A stretch of 64,000 nt of DNA from Cantharellus purpuraceus (taxonomy: Eukaryota; Basidiomycota; Agaricomycetes; Cantharellales; Hydnaceae), in assembly GCA_025174535.1 (NCBI GenBank), contig JALBUN010000011.1:434001-498000 (forward strand), read 5' to 3'. Below are positions 21,914 to 33,302 of this stretch, piece by piece. Below the pieces are notes generated by a model. That model was not told the DNA's origin. It saw only the letters and a program-made list of their open reading frames with translations, and made no database searches. The first letter of the stretch is position 1; every line of letters starts with the position of its first letter. The translations under genes were made by a program, and so were the position numbers.

Positions 21914-22431
21914 GCGTCCGTGAACTCTAGACTCTGGAAGTCTTATTCATTTCTTGCTGCTAAGAAACGTATTACCTTTCTGCGTATAGTCTGCATTGAC
22001 CAATACAAAGGATTGTAACCAAAGTACAAACGTTAAATCGTTTCTGGAGTTGTGCTGCAGCAGGGTTTGATATTCTTCTCAGCTGTTCATTCACGGAATT
22101 GTGGTGATTTAGAGTTTTCCCTAACACCATAATTTTGCGGGTTCCAAAACAATGGCTCTCAGTCATCCCTGACATGGTTGCGGTATCCTCATCCACTTGA
22201 ATGGATGAGGAGGATGCAATTGCTACTGCAGCATCCTGATCAAGTTCATGATTAAGTTGATCATGACCTAAATGCTCAGCAAGAGAGTGTTTAGCAGCTT
22301 TATGAGCTGCTTGGGAGACTCCCTGAGTCTCCTGCTTTTGCTTACCAACCCTAGTGAGCTGGTTAAAAGCTGCTCCAGAGGCGATGTGTTTAGCAAACTC
22401 CTCTAATATAGCAGTGTGATTGGGGGTGATG

Positions 22432-22841
22432 TGTCAGGGTTCAAATGAGTCATATTCTATTTTTAGTATTTTCTCTTGACGCCCCTATCAGCACAGCCTG
22501 TCAAGGTGCATCTCTCCTATTTCATTGCCCCTATCACTTCCTATCCTTCCTCCCTATTATTCCCCTATCTTGGTTCCCCTATCCATCTCCATCATTTAGT
22601 ATAAAGACTTGCCTTGGTGCAGTGTGATCCCCTCAGCTTGATCTCTGAGGATATCCGCTGTACCAGGTAAGTCCCATGTATTTATCAGAAACAGCTGTAT
22701 AGACTGAGGATATCTGCTGTACCAGCTGGCATTATCTCTTATCGGCTCTCATTCTATTGAGTATCTTGTTGTTGTGGCCTCGTCATCAGCGTTGCCCTCA
22801 CAGAAGATCAAGCTCATAAGACGACCCCACACCTCATAACA
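22432..22841 (+). repeat. LTR-E, candidate 5' LTR of a second gypsy-like element
   Basis: It starts TGTCAGGGTTC and ends CCTCATAACA (410 bp), with a TAGTATAAAGA box near 22598, and is followed after about 70 bp by a gag frame. Only one copy is present, so the limits are inferred. Confidence 0.5.
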
Positions 22842-24002
22842 CTTTCCCTATTAACTTCTTCACTGATACCATGACCAATCAGCTACCTGAAGCCTATTGG
22901 GACACTAGGTGAAAGTGGTGGCTTTCTGCAAGCATTGCTCAACACCCAGGCACAGCAGCTCCAGCAGCTGCAACTCCAGAACCAGCACCTCCAGAGCCAG
23001 TTCACCAATGTCCAGAACAACCTAGCGGATGCTGCCACTGCTGCTGCCATCGCTGCAGCACAGACCATCTCTCAGACCACCTTATTTCCCACACCTCCTC
23101 CTGCATCATCATCCGTTCACCCAATAAGGGCAGCTGAACCAGCCAAATTCAATGGAGATCGTGCAGAGATGGAAGGTTTCATTTGCTCTATCAGGCTTGT
23201 CATTGCAGTCCAGCCTACATCTTTCCCAGATGAGCAGACCAAGATCCTCTATGCCCTCTCTTTTATGACGGGAGAAGTATGGGCACACAATGAGACACAG
23301 GCAGTCATTGACAGGACCTCACCGCTCTCCACCTTGGAGGAATTCATTAAGCAGGTGGAGAATGCTTTTGGGGACCCTGACTGCTCCTGAACAGCACAAA
23401 CAAAGTTACACGATCTTAGGATGACACCTGGCATGTCAGCGGATGAATACACGGCACAATTTGAGATACTAGCAGGAAGGACTGGGTTTAACGATGCAGC
23501 ACTGGAAGATGCCTATGCCTGAGGGCTCCCTGCAATGATTCTTGACAAGATCCATGCACAGCCATCCCTCCCATCTGATCTCAAGGCATGGAAGGAAGTG
23601 GCCTGCCAAATTGACTGCAACCACAGTTGTCTTCTAGAAGTGAGACGTGCTCAGACTTCCCTCACTCCTGCTCGCTCTACCCCATCCCGCCCTCACAGCA
23701 CTCCGGCCATCTCTGTACCAACTACCTTGGAAATCTCTAATGGTGCTGCACCTATGGATATTGACTCCAACCGCCATCGCATTGAGACTCGGATGTGCTA
23801 TAACTGTGGAAAGCGTGGCCATATATCCCCAGCATGCCCTGAACCACACAAGGAATGTATCCAAGCTGATCTCACACAAACAGCAATTGCCGGCATGATA
23901 TCAGAGTCAGTAGCAGCTGCACTGAAGGCCAAGGAAGAAGCACAGAAGGCAGTAATTCCAAAGCAAGAGGAGAAGCAGGATTTTCAGGCCAGTCAGCAGT
24001 GA
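22842..24002 (+). pseudogene. Gag of the LTR-E element (Ty3/gypsy type), two nonsense codons
   Basis: One reading frame from about 22900 to 24002 encodes a Gln-rich coiled coil (QQLQQLQLQNQHLQSQF), an Ala-rich stretch, a retrotransposon capsid domain (AEPAKFNGDRAEMEGFICSI; KILYALSFMTGEVWAH) and, near 23795, a CCHC knuckle CYNCGKRGHISPAC with perfect C-x2-C-x4-H-x4-C spacing. Two in-frame TGA codons (about 23388 and 23520) sit where Arg CGA is expected, consistent with CpG decay. No pol follows: chromovirus copy 2 begins at 24108. Confidence 0.75.
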
Positions 24003-24107
24003 AGAGCATGCCCTGCCTGACAAATCAGTTTTCAGTTCTTGAATCATGTACTGTAGGGCTCACAAGCGATATGTTACACGCACACCCCCTTGTCCATCAG
24101 ACTGAAA

Positions 24108-24623
24108 TGTTATGACTATATTCATTAACGTCCAGATCCCCGTCCGATCCACTCAGATCCCCGCGCACATGAAATCTATACTCCATTTAGAAACCGCTAT
24201 GTCTCCATTTACCTGTCTGATTGTCACTGCTGATTCCGCCCATCCGTCTCCGGTTCCGATTGATGCATCACTATCACCATAGGAACCCAGACATCTGTCC
24301 CCGTTGGACTCAGACATACTCATGTAAGGCTGTCGGCCTCGGAGACTCATCACTGGAGTAATTATTATTAGATTTCAAATATGTATTTAAGTTGCCCAAC
24401 TGGGGACTTCATTCCCCAGTTTGAATATTGAATCACACCTAGTTCCTAAGTCCGATCCTAACTCTCCAAGTCGTACTCCATCTCCAAAATCTCAGACACT
24501 GGTATTAGTGAGGGCACAGCACATAAGCTGAAGCCAAGTCTGTTCCGACTCCCACAACGTACTCCGACTCCGACCCAACCTCCGACCCAATCTCCGACCC
24601 CCAATCGGACCTAGTGCGTAACA
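24108..24623 (+). repeat. 5' LTR of chromovirus copy 2
   Basis: It starts TGTTATGACTATA and ends GTGCGTAACA (516 bp). It contains about four units of a 12-bp repeat (TCCGACCCAACC-like, 24548-24600). Confidence 0.85.
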
Positions 24624-27331
24624 GTATATTTGAACTGCCATACTCACTCCTACCAATGCCACAATCCACCGCCAATTCCGAACACACATGAACCGTCAAG
24701 GTGCCCGCCCCCAGCATCGACACCATTCCCGAGGTTGTCGAAGAACCGACAGACCACATAGAGGCCATCAATGAAGAAGACGACACCCCACCCTCTCCAA
24801 ATCTGGCACAAGCCATCTCCCTGCTTGCTAGCAGCATCCGTAACCCACAAGCCCCTAAGTCCTGGACCAAGGTCTGAGAACCCGACCCATTCAATGGCTC
24901 CGATCTGCGCAAACTCCAGCCGTTCTTGGTGCAATGCCAGTTGAATTTCCACGACCGCCCCGATGCATTCACATCTGATCGGGCGAAGGTGACCTTCACC
25001 ATGTCCTATCTCAAGGGCACCGCACTGGACTACTTTGAGCCAGCACTCATGGACGACTCTGATGACCCAATATGGTCAGAGGACTACTCCAACTTCATCT
25101 CCAAACTTCAGACCAATTTTGGTCCATACAACCGTGAGGCCGATGCCGAGAATGAACTCAATCGACTTTGGATGAAGGAAAATCACAAAATCGCAAAATA
25201 CATTGTGAGTTTCCAGCAGCTAGCTCCGAAAGTCCAATGGGGCGATGCCGCACTCCAACACCAATTTTACGTTGGACTCCCATCCCGCATCAAGGACGAG
25301 ATATCACGAGTTGGTAAGCCAGATACTTTGGCTACCCTCCGCAAGCTTGCCCAATCCATCGACACCCGTTATTGGGAGTGTCAATCTGAGGTCTCCCGCA
25401 AAAATTCAGCCAACAACAAATTGGACAAATCATCGGACAAGACCCCAAAGTCCAACAAGGGGTCTGATAAGTGGGCCACTGCCAATTCAGGCCAGAAGTC
25501 AAACACTGGTAACGCTGCCACTTCCAGTTCTGGTCAGAACAACTCTGGCACCAGCAATAACTCCGGAGCTCGCAAGAGTACTCTGGACCTCTCCACCAAG
25601 CTGGGAAAGGACGGGAAACTTACCCAGCAGGAACGCCAGCGCCGCATGGACAACAACCTCTGTTCTGCGGAAAGCCTGGTCACCAAGCCAAGGATTGCAA
25701 CAAGGCAACCTCGTCCGCAGCAAAGGCAAAGGGCTGTGCCGCCAACGCCACGACGGACCAAAAAAAATAGTAAGCAGTCCTATAGCCTCCGTATGGACTG
25801 AGGGCTGTGTTGGTACTCCCTGTACAACAAACAATGTCCACCTGAACGCATCCGCTCTTTCCCACTCCGACTCCCTTACCCTCCTCGTCCACTCCAACTC
25901 CATTCCCGATACCGCTATTCAAGTGTTAATTGACTCTGGTTCTACTCACTGTTTCCTTGATTCCTCTTTTTCTGATTTACATAAACTCCATACATACACC
26001 ATAACTCCGATACCACTCCGATTATTTGACGGCACTACTAATGCTGTTATTTCACATGCTATAGATCTGTCTATCCGTTTTTCTGTCAGAGAAATCCAGA
26101 CCCTTACATTCTATGTTACTCCGCTTGACTCCAGCTGTTCTGTGGTTCTCGGACATAATTGGCTCACCTGCTACAATCCGTTGATTGACTGGGCATTGGG
26201 CCATATCACATTCTGTTCTCCAGCACAGGCTGTGTCATCCCCGATGTCACCAGCAACTATAGGTGTGAAATTATCTTCTGCCTTTGCTGACTCCGCTCCG
26301 ATAGATACTCCGTCTACCCCTCCATTTATATTGATGGTGGATGCTATGGTCTTCGCCAGACTAAGCAAACTGGATGGTTCTCACACATTCCAGGTCCACC
26401 TCTCTGATCCGATATTCCTCGCTGCTCGTTCCGCCTGATCAACTCCACCGGACCTCTCTATGGTTCCCAAGGAGTATCATGAGTTCGCTGATGTGTTCAG
26501 CAAGTCTAAAGCTGACTCTCTAGTGGAACACCGACCATATGACCTCAAGATTGAACTGGATGACAACTCCACCCCTCCGCTCGGCCCTATCTACTTGCTA
26601 TCCCAAAAAGAGCTACTGGCTCTCCAACATTCATAGATGAGAACTTGGCCACGGGCTTCATCTGCCCATCCCTATCTCCTCATGGAGCTCCAGTCCTATT
26701 TGTCCGCAAAAAGGACGGATCACTCCGTCTATGCGTCGACTTCTGTGGACTCAACAAGATCACCAAGAAAGACCGATACCCAATACCCTGCACCGCAGAC
26801 CTACTCGAGAGTCCTCGAAAGGCTAAGATCTATTCCAAAATAGATCTCCGATATGCCTACCATCTAGTCTGCATCCAAGAAGGCAACAAATGGAAAATGA
26901 CCTTCCGCACATGATATGGATCTTTCAAGTGGTGCGTCATGCCCTTTGGACTAACCAATGCGCCGGCCACCTTCCAGAGGTTCATGAATGATACCTTCGC
27001 CGACCTCCTTGATGTGACCGTCCTCGTTTACTTAGACGACATTCTGGTATATTCGGACAACGAAGAAGAACATTGGACACATGTCCGAGAGGTACTCCGA
27101 TGTCTCCAAAAGCATGGCCTCTTCGCTGATGAGCCAGGATGCATCAAGGACATATATTGAACCACTCTGACAGTCCAACTCCGCCAGCGTCTTTTCGTAT
27201 CAACTTTAAATAGTGCCGTAACTCCCTCTCCACCTCAGTCTCTAATTCTAGCCATCGATCATCACTCGTGTTTCATCGCCATCGATCATTATCAGCCTTC
27301 TATTCACACCAATCCTTTCATCATCATTCAC

Positions 27332-27766
27332 ATGGCTTCCCATTCTATTCCCCTCTCCAACATCGCTTCTAATAATACGTCACACTGGTCTCTGGACACA
27401 GAGGACTATCAAAAATACGCTGAGCTCCACGGGCATGTTAAGCCACCTCCACGTGTCAAAATACTTCCAAAACTCTTTCAACATCCAAGATCCCCACCAT
27501 GTCTCTCTTATGCCATTGGTGATCCCATATTCTTTCACAATTCCATTGAACCATATACATTCCTCGACATTTCACCTCTATATCGTAACACGCATAGAAG
27601 AGTCAAATGTGAGGTAGAGTTTCAGTCACCATCGCCGACCTATCCTCCCACTTCAATCCGACTCAGGTTACATTGTGTCAGGCAAAGGGACCGAATACCC
27701 TTGGAACAGGATACCATATGGAGACAGATCACTAAGACAATAAGGAGTATTTGTTGTGGATGCTGA
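27332..27766 (+). CDS. 144-aa ORF of LTR-B, unknown function
   Basis: This is the second complete copy of the LTR-B frame. It starts 205 bp from the end of the LTR, after a pyrimidine-rich leader and a TTTAAATAG box near 27205, so it could be transcribed from the outer edge of the LTR independently of the main promoter. Composition is Ser/Pro/Arg/His-rich with a PPPRVKILPKLF segment. No domain is recognised. A third copy (44825 onward) has an extra C near 44985 that shifts the frame, and a fourth (18704) is truncated. Confidence 0.5.
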   Translation: MASHSIPLSNIASNNTSHWSLDTEDYQKYAELHGHVKPPPRVKILPKLFQHPRSPPCLSYAIGDPIFFHNSIEPYTFLDISPLYRNTHRRVKCEVEFQSPSPTYPPTSIRLRLHCVRQRDRIPLEQDTIWRQITKTIRSICCGC

Positions 27767-28103
27767 CTGAAGTCCTCATGTGACTCAGGGTCAATTTACC
27801 TTCAGAGCTGTAGGGAAGATGGTATTGGTGGACGTTTCTATTGTTCTTTTATATGACTCACCCCTGTTTCATCTTTTAATTCATTCATACACAACTTACT
27901 CATCCTTGTTCTATTTTTGGTTCTTTTATTACTCATCACCCCCTATTCTTACAAAGATTACCCCTATCTGTCATTTCATTTCTCCATGATTTCCCCATTA
28001 GTAGTTCAACTTCACACACTTCATCAGCTGGCTTGATCAGCATTTCTTGCATCATATCGCATCATTTGCTCCTCATATTGTGTCGTTGTGCCCTGGGGAT
28101 TTG

Positions 28104-28114
28104 TATATAAAAGG
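28104..28114 (+). promoter_or_regulatory. TATA box of LTR-B
   Basis: TATATAAAAGG follows GGGGATTTG and precedes a stretch of CTCTA-type repeats. It is conserved at 45590 and, inverted, near 20930. It gives the transcription direction of LTR-B. Confidence 0.6.
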
Positions 28115-28215
28115 GTGCTAGTTTTCACCTTTGGAATCAATCAACAAGTTTTCAGCCAACACTCTAAAGTCAAAGTCCACGCTCTAAGTCCACGCTCTAC
28201 GCTCTACATCACAAT

Positions 28216-29668
28216 TGTTTTGGAACCCGCAAAATTATGGTGTTAGGGCAAACTCTAAATCACCACAATTCCGTGAATGAACAGCTGAGAAGAATATCAA
28301 ATCTTACTGCAGCACAACTCCAGAAACGATTTAACGTTTGTACTTTGGTTACAATCCGTTGTAATGGTCAATGCAGACGATACGCAGGAAGGTAATACGT
28401 TTCTTAGCAGTAGGGAATGAATAAGACTTCCAGAGTCTAGAGTTCACGGACGCTTAGGGGTCCAGATATTCCAAAAAGAGGGGAATGCACTTAGAGGCTA
28501 GAGGAAGTAGGTGGATGAATCCGACCGTCCAACCAGTGACACTCTGAAGCGGGTAACAGCAATGTGTGAAGTAGTCTAGCAACTGCTTCACACAAGTTCA
28601 AGATTCTAATGCTCTGCAAAGGCAGTACACACTAGTAACTTAAACAAGAGCACTAATGGCAGGACTATCGACAGACAATCTCACCCTGTAGATTCGTAGT
28701 CACGCGAGGTAGATACTACACTCACGCCCAAAGCAGGACAATCACTACTTCGAGTGCAATCGAATACAGTTACACAACTGTAAGCGACCCTTGAACTGGA
28801 CAATCAACAGTTACTGAGATATAGAGGATGACACTGTATGTCACTCTAGTCACACTGATGTGCAAATGATGGGGTAGAAATGGTTTTTTATTCAGAGGCA
28901 GAATGGGCTCCTTTTATATTGTATTTACAGGAGCTGACTAATACTACTGGAAACTTCTACCTATTAATAGATGGAAACTACTGGAAGCTAGTGGAATATG
29001 TGAGAAGGGGGTGGAAGTTTCCTAGCCAATGAGCTGCTTGGATTTGCTCTGACTCATGGCATGAGTCATGGATGGAGTCATAGTGTGACTCAGAGCAGGA
29101 GTCATAGTATGAGTAATCACAGGAGTCATGGTATGAGTCATGGAAGGAGTCATAGCATGAGTCATGGCAGGAGTCATTGCATGAGTCACCATTACTCAAA
29201 TAACTCGGTCAATACTTCGTTTCCCAGGCTGATTAGCACAGCTATGGGTAGGCATGGCTTCTATTGAACTCTCCACTGAAAATGGAGTCAGGAGGTGCAG
29301 TGGTTGTGAAGATATTGAGGATTTACTGGCAGTGGTGACCAGATTGAGTCGGAGATTGAAATGAGTCATGTGATCGACAATGAGTCAGTTGTCCGGGTGA
29401 CTCCGGCTGACTTTGAGGCTGCTGACATCTGCGAAGGTTTGTGGGTCCATGTGGGTCCCAAAACTTCGCCCAGCAGAACAATAAGTTTGTAGACTCATTT
29501 CTGCATGGAAAATTCCCAAAAAAATATGAAAAAATAGAGAATATTTGAATGGCCCTGAATCAAGAGAAAGCAGCAGATATATGCTGATATTTTAAGGCCA
29601 TCAAGCGAAATTGTACAGTTTCGGGACTTTAAACAAGATCTTTTTAAGGGAAAACCAGTTCCCATACA
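28216..29668 (-). mobile_element. Solo LTR-A inserted in LTR-B
   Basis: A 1,453-bp unit (TGTTTTGG..CCCATACA) with perfect duplication ACAAT (28211-28215, 29669-29673). The empty site TACATCACAATCCATC is present near 45692. It carries the full TGASTCA array (about 29053-29192). Confidence 0.9.
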
Positions 29669-32576
29669 ACAATCCATCATCTCTACACTGAGGTAAAACA
29701 CCTTGGTTCAACGATCAGATTTCCCTCCGCCACCGAGAGGTTGCTTCTCCTGAAACCAGCTTTCGCGTACCTCCCAACCGGGCTCCGCATTGTCATCCAG
29801 TCACAGAGCATGATCAGCCATCAGGACTGACCTTTTGCTCCCATCCCCATCCAACCACAGAGCACTATTCCACTTCCCTGTTACTAAGTGCTACCTCTAC
29901 CCCTCGACCTGATTGATCTTTGAAGTGCTGAACAACTGTGTTACACACCGTCTGTTTGCTAGGACCGTTGCGCGCAGGCTTATAGGATCTATTCCTTAAG
30001 CGAACTGACATTGCCCGCACTGACAAATGCAAATTCCACTCCGACTCGGTCAAATACCTAGGCTATATCCTCTCCCCAGCAGGATTGACAATGTCTGATG
30101 ACAAAATCAAAGCCATACAGGAATGGCCGGAACCCCAGAAAGTCAAGGACGTACAGTCCTTCCTAGGGTTCGCCAACTTCTACCGCCGCTTCATTCATGG
30201 CTACTCTGATATCACCGTTCCGCTCACCCGACTCACTAGGAAGGGTATCCAATGGAATTTCACTGATGAATGTAGACAAAGCTTTGAGACCTTGAAGAAG
30301 GCCTTTACTTCCACTCCAATACTGACTCATTGGGTTCCAGATGTTCCCATCCTATTAGAGACCGACGCCTCCAACTATGCACTTGCCGCGATCCTGTCCA
30401 TCATCTCTCCAGATGACGGACAAGTCCACCCAATCGCTTTTCACTTGCATACATTTATGCCCCCCGAACTGAACTATGACGTCCATGACAAAGAGCTCCT
30501 TGCCATATATGAAGCCTTCCGGATATGGAGACACTACCTTGAGGGTCCCTCCGATCCGGTGGATGTCATAACTGACCACAAGAACTTGGAATACTTCTCC
30601 ACAATGAAATTGCTCACCCGGAGACAGGTCCGATGGTCCAAATACCTATCTCAGTTCAATCTCATTATCCGTTTCCGTCCAGGTCGACTCGGAGCAAAGC
30701 CCGACGCGTTAACTAGACGCTGGGATGTCTACCCTAAAGAGGGGAATAGCGACTATGCCACTGTAAACCCACACAACTTTCATCCTGTGTTCACTAACGA
30801 GCAGCTGGCATTGTCCCTACAAGCATCCACCCTCATGACTCCCACTCTCCGAGCTGTCACCATTATGGACATCGACCAACTCTGCTCCAACATCCACTCA
30901 TCACTCTGATCTGATCCTGTTGCAGTTAAACACTTGGACAACCCTTCCGATCCAAAATGGTCACTTGACCCCGAAGGGCACCTCCGACACAACAACCGGA
31001 TATATGTCCCTGACGCCAATGACCTCCGACTCCAAATTTTGCAGTATTATCATGATCACCCAATCTCCGGCCACTTCAGGCAAAATCGCACACAAGGATT
31101 AATCCGATGAGACTATGTATGGCCAAAAATGCGGGAATACATTCAACACTACTGTAACTCCTGCACCACCTGTATGCGCTCAAAATCACAAAGGCACAAA
31201 CCCTACAGAACGCTTAAGCAACTTCCGATCCCAGAACAACCATGGAACTCCATCTCCATGGATTTCATAGAGAAGCTCCCCCCATCGCTCGGATATGACA
31301 CCATACTCGTGACTGCCAACAGGCCCACCAAACAGTCCCTATTCATTCCGACGCATGACACCATCACCTCTGCCTTGCTAGCCAAATTGTTCGTTCTCCA
31401 CGTATTCTCTAAACATGGAGTCCCATTGCATGTCATGTCCAATTGGGGCTCGGAGTTTGTATCCTCCTTCTTCCGCACACTAGGAAAGGCTCTCGACATG
31501 AAACTTCATTTCACCTCTGGATACCATCCTGAAGGAGACGGACAAACGGAATGAATGAATCAGTCCCTGGAACAATATCTCCAAATTTATTGTAACTATC
31601 AACAAGACAACTGGGCTGATCTACTTCCGATCACAGAGTTTGCCTACAACAACGCTCCGAATGTGACTACCGGCATCTCTCCGTTCTTTGCTAATAAAGG
31701 CTACCATCCAAACATCTCCGTCCACCCTGAGAAAGAACTTGCCTCCACCAAAGCCCGCCAGTTCATAACTGACCTTGATCAACTACACCAACATCTCCGA
31801 GAGACCATCTCCGATGCCCAGAAACAATATCAAGTCTCCACAGACCGACGCCGCATTCCAGCTCCAGACCTGCAAATTGGAGACAAAGTATTCGTTAAGG
31901 CCGAACACTTCCGGACCACCCGCCCATCGAAGAAACTCTCTGAGAAATACTTAGGTCCTTATGAGGTCATTGCTTGCGCAGGCAGCAGGTCCTTCACCCT
32001 CCGCCTCCCGGACCACTTCTGAGCAGTTCATCTGGTCTTCCATATATCAATGCTTGAACCTGCTACCACGAACGAGATCTCTGGTCGCACGCAACCCCCA
32101 CCTCCCCTGATCATCATTGAAGGAGACAATGAATATGAGATCTCTGAGATCCTGGACTCGAAGATCAACCGTCGATACAAGTGCAAGCTCCAGTACTTAG
32201 TCAAATGGGCTGGATACGAAGGCACCGATGAAGAGTCCTCATGGATCTCCGCATCTGAACTCGACCATGCATCCGAATCCGTCTCCGACTTTCACTCCGC
32301 TTATCCAGACAAACCTGGCCCCCTTATGAATCTTTAAGTTTGATTACTAATGCTAATTCTATTATTTTGCATCATCATTTTATTACAAGTCAAGGGAAAT
32401 TACATGCCTGCCCAAAAGCTCCGAAGGAATCACTCCGCCTCATTTTTCTCCGCTCTGAAATTTATAATCATTTTCATTTTTATTTTATTTTATACATCGC
32501 ATTTCCTTTTCCTTTATCTACCTCAGGCTCTGTCTCCGATGCCGTCTCTGACTCCTCATCACTCTCTACATCCGAC

Positions 32577-33164
32577 TGTTACGCACTAGGTCCGATTGGG
32601 GGTTGGAGATTGGATCGGAGGTTGGGTCGGAGTTAGGGTCGGAGGTTGGGTCAGAGTTAGGGTCGGAGGTTGGGTCGGAGGTTGGGTCGGAGGTTGGGTC
32701 GGGGTCGGAGTATGTCGTGGGGGTCGGAACAGACTTGGCTTCAGCTTATGTGCTGCGCCCTCACTAATACCGGTGTCCAAGATTTCGGAGATGGAGTACG
32801 ACTTAGAGAGTTAGGATCGGACTTAGGAGCTAGGCGTGATTCGATATTCAAACTGGGGAATGAAGTCCCCAGTCGGGCAACTTAAATACATATTTGAAAT
32901 CTAATAATAATTACTCCGGTGATGGGTCTCCGAGGCCGACAGCCTTACATGAGTATGTCCGAGTCCGATGGGGACAGATGTCCGGGTTCCTATGGTGATG
33001 CTGATGCATCAATCGGAACCGGAGACGGATGGGCGGAATCAGCGGTGACATTCGGACGGGTAAATGGAGACGTAGTGGTTTCCAAATGGAGTATAGATTT
33101 CATATGTGCGGGGATCTGAGGGGATCTGATGGGGATCTGGGAGTTAATGAATATAGTCATAACA
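32577..33164 (-). repeat. 3' LTR of chromovirus copy 3
   Basis: On the minus strand it runs TGTTATGACTATA..CGTAACA (588 bp) and is preceded by a purine-rich AAATGGAGAGA (polypurine-tract position). It holds a longer 12-bp repeat block (about 32600-32712) than the other LTRs and abuts truncated copy 2 at 32576. Confidence 0.85.
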
Positions 33165-33264
33165 GTATCTCTCCATTTAAGGCTGAGCCCCTGAGGCCTC
33201 ATGTCCGTGGATTGAATAGGTGAGACGATTGGGCGCGGTCAGAGTTATGCTGGGGGTCTGGAGA

Positions 33265-33275
33265 CATATAAAAGG
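33265..33275 (+). promoter_or_regulatory. TATA box of the antisense accessory gene
   Basis: CATATAAAAGG lies about 100 bp inside the 3' LTR border of copy 3, reads on the strand opposite to gag-pol, and is 30-40 bp upstream of ATG 33303/33306. Confidence 0.55.
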
Positions 33276-33302
33276 AGGGGCATGATTGAGGTCTTATCCT
33301 CA

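Larger units (their letters stand above)
19300..22151 (+). mobile_element. LTR-A (variant U3) solo copy, split by LTR-B
   Basis: It starts TGTATGGGAACC and ends GTTCCAAAACA, with duplication ATGGT/ATGGC (19295-19299, 22152-22156; one transition). The R-U5 half matches other LTR-A copies, but the U3 (19300-20020) is a different sequence without the TGASTCA array. It has its own TATATAAGG box near 20025. A complete LTR-B interrupts it at 20498-21913. Confidence 0.85.
19172..22431 (-). pseudogene. LTR-D element 3' internal region, interrupted by LTR-A
   Basis: Parts at 22431-22152 and 19294-19214 join across an LTR-A into one open minus-strand frame with a TAA stop at 19214, about 30 bp before the polypurine tract. 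The visible protein end is Ala/His/Gln-rich (SQAAHKAAKHSLAEHLGH) with an acidic tail (HMDTDSLEQLHKELYD). The same region recurs at 60197-60327 and 61102-61314. It is not RNase H or integrase, so LTR-D may be non-autonomous or have an extra 3' ORF. Confidence 0.55.
27127..30010 (+). mobile_element. Complete LTR-B, split by LTR-A
   Basis: It starts TGATGAGCC and ends GCGAACTGACA, in the RT region of copy 2, with duplication TCGC/TTGC (27123-27126, 30011-30014; one transition). Without the nested LTR-A it is 1,426 bp. A TATATAAAAGG box lies at 28104-28114, about 980 bp into the unit, and the 144-aa ORF (27332-27766) lies upstream of it. A second, weaker box CTTTAAATAG near 27205 precedes the ORF. 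Confidence 0.85.
24624..32576 (+). pseudogene. Ty3/gypsy chromovirus copy 2 gag-pol, interrupted by LTR-B and LTR-A
   Basis: Domains in order: gag capsid (24702-25640), a knuckle destroyed by a 4-bp deletion near 25664, aspartic protease (DSGSTHC near 25932), RT (26460-27126, with [16 protein letters not shown] and [11 protein letters not shown]), then after the insertion 27127-30010 the RT tail and RNase H (30011-30909, LLETDAS), the integrase zinc finger (HPISGHF..CNSCTTC), the DDE core (ISMDFIEKLP, then MSNWGSEF where the family has a second Asp) and a chromodomain (32100-32337, YLVKWAGYEGTDEESSW). In-frame TGA stops occur near 24876, 26438, 26914, 30909, 31108, 31552 and 32022, all explicable as CGA to TGA. 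After the pol stop, 32340-32576 is the antisense of the end of the accessory gene seen at 34.9 kb, cut off by the LTR of copy 3. No 3' LTR of its own remains. Confidence 0.9.
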
